NCBI GenBank assembly: GCA_036365145.1
Contig: JAEOAD010000035.1
Location: 5,721,501-5,785,500 of the forward strand
Direction of reading: 5' to 3'
Source of the DNA: Orientallactaga sibirica
Lineage: Eukaryota; Chordata; Mammalia; Rodentia; Dipodidae
DNA: 64,000 nucleotides
The notes under the pieces were generated by a model that saw only the letters and a program-made list of their open reading frames with translations, did not search any database and had not been told where the DNA came from. Within the stretch, counting starts at the first letter, position 1. The number at the start of each line of letters is the position of its first letter. Positions 63,201 to 64,000 of this stretch are shown piece by piece. The translations under genes and the position numbers were made by a program.

Positions 63201-64000
63201 TACACTCAGCGGATCAGTGACTGGAAAAGCCTGTCTACACTCAGCGGATCAGTGACTAGAAAAGCCTGTTCCTACTCAGCAGATCAGTGACTAGAAAATT
63301 CTATCTATACACAGCGGATCAGTGACTGGAAAAGCCTGTCTACACACAGCGGATCAGTGACTAGAAAAGCCTGTCTACACACAGCGGATCAGTGACTAGA
63401 AAAGCCTGTCTACACACAGTGGTCAGTGACTAGAAAAGCCTGTCTACACACAGCGGCTCAGTGACTGGAAAAGCCTGTCTACACTCAGCGGATCAGTGAC
63501 TAGAAAAGTCTGTCTACACACAGTGGATTAATGACTAGAAAAGTCTGTCTACAATCAGCGGATCAGTGACTAGAAAAGCCTGTCTACACACAGCAGATCA
63601 GTGACTAGAAAAGTCTATCTACACACAGCGGATCAGTGACTAGAAAAGCCTGTCTACACTCAGCGGATCAGTGACTAGAAAAGTCTATCTACACACAGTG
63701 GAGTAATGACTAGAAAAGTCTATCTACACACAGTGGATTAATGACTAGAAAAGTCTGTCTACACTCAGCGGATCAGTGACTAGAAAAGCCTGTCTACACT
63801 CAGCGGATCAGTGACTAGAAAAGTCTATCTACACACAGCGGATCAGTGACTAGAAAAGCCTGTCTACACTCAGCGGATCAGTGACTAGAAAAGCCTGTCT
63901 ACACTCAGCGGATCAGTGACTAGAAAAGTCTATCACACACAGCGGATCAGTGACTAGAAAAGCCTATCTACACACAGCGGATCAGTGACTAGAAAAGCCT
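60243..64000 (+). repeat. 35-bp minisatellite, about 107 copies, continues past the window
   Basis: Head-to-tail array with a 35-bp period measured between GATCAGTGAC words (e.g. 61227 to 61262). The unit is GATCAGTGACTAGAAAAGCC followed by TGTCTACACACAGCG. Recurrent variants: AAAAGTCTATC for AAAAGCCTGTC, CACTCAG for CACACAG, and CAGCGG / CAGTGG / CAGCAG. Rare length variants are a 31-bp unit (AAAAGTCTACACAC, near 61840 and 62150), a unit missing one base in CAGTGGTCAG (62548, 63420), and a 37-bp unit near 60450. The right edge lies outside the window. No coding logic. Confidence 0.98.

Noticed and set aside
60243..64000. Regular 35-bp array looking like CRISPR or a satellite centromere
   Set aside because: No spacers. 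The unit is far shorter than usual centromeric satellites and the array is bordered by ordinary unique DNA on the left.
27531..64000. Common origin of the 34-bp and 35-bp arrays because GTCAC(AG)TGATC appears in one and its near reverse complement in the other
   Set aside because: The shared stretch is only about 10 bases with an indel; the rest of the units is unrelated, so chance is sufficient.

Overview
The window is mammalian nuclear DNA, most probably from a jerboa-like rodent (Dipodidae). The evidence is the repeat content. There are dozens of B1 (7SL-derived) copies. There are dozens of copies of a tRNA-headed SINE that begins GGGCTGGAGAGATGGCTTAG and ends in a CT-rich stretch plus AAAT tail; it fits the B2 superfamily (the DIP-type branch of jerboas, named from memory). 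There are also ID/B4-like SINEs, MaLR LTRs, old L1 pieces and a few mammal-wide fossils (MIR, Tigger-like). There is no bacterial or viral gene content, no CRISPR array, and no long open reading frame that looks like an intact protein gene.

Layout. 1-22.9 kb is repeat-dense and shows no exon I can support. It includes a complete young MaLR element (8651-9846) inserted in an L1 3' end, and a solo LTR of the same family (2134-2523). About 22.95-23.84 kb is an isolated CpG island with GC-box and ETS-type motifs and a good + strand splice donor at 23485. This is the one convincing promoter/first-exon candidate, probably a 5' UTR exon of a gene running rightward. 24-27.4 kb is low in repeats and holds two small exon-like segments, the better one at 26913-26987. 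27.5-30.4 kb is a 34-bp minisatellite with about 85 copies. 30.4-40.2 kb is intron-like DNA with SINEs and MIRs. 40.2-42.8 kb is a pair of adjoining TG-rich minisatellites. 43-51 kb mixes unique DNA, MaLR LTRs, a fossil DNA transposon and a possible 90-bp exon at 48445-48534. 51.3-54 kb holds broken L1 copies in both orientations. 54.4-57.1 kb is an MaLR LTR plus internal region riddled with SINEs. 57-60 kb is B1s and unique DNA. 60.24 kb to the end is a 35-bp minisatellite with about 107 visible copies, running off the window.

Conventions used below. SINE-A is the common tRNA-headed form. SINE-B has an extra segment reading GACCACAAGGGGGCGC and a GCTGCTGGCACGCCC motif. SINE-C has a longer middle ending GTGGGATCTGGAGAG. 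'-' copies end in CTAAGCCATCTCTCCAGCC on the + strand. Repeat edges are read by eye and may be off by 5-20 bases. Family names come from knowledge of rodent repeats, not from a database search. The strongest unusual signals are the two large minisatellites with a recurrent CG/TG/CA column, a block duplication inside the 35-bp array, the complete young MaLR with target-site duplication, and an unusually long (~60 bp) duplication flanking a SINE.
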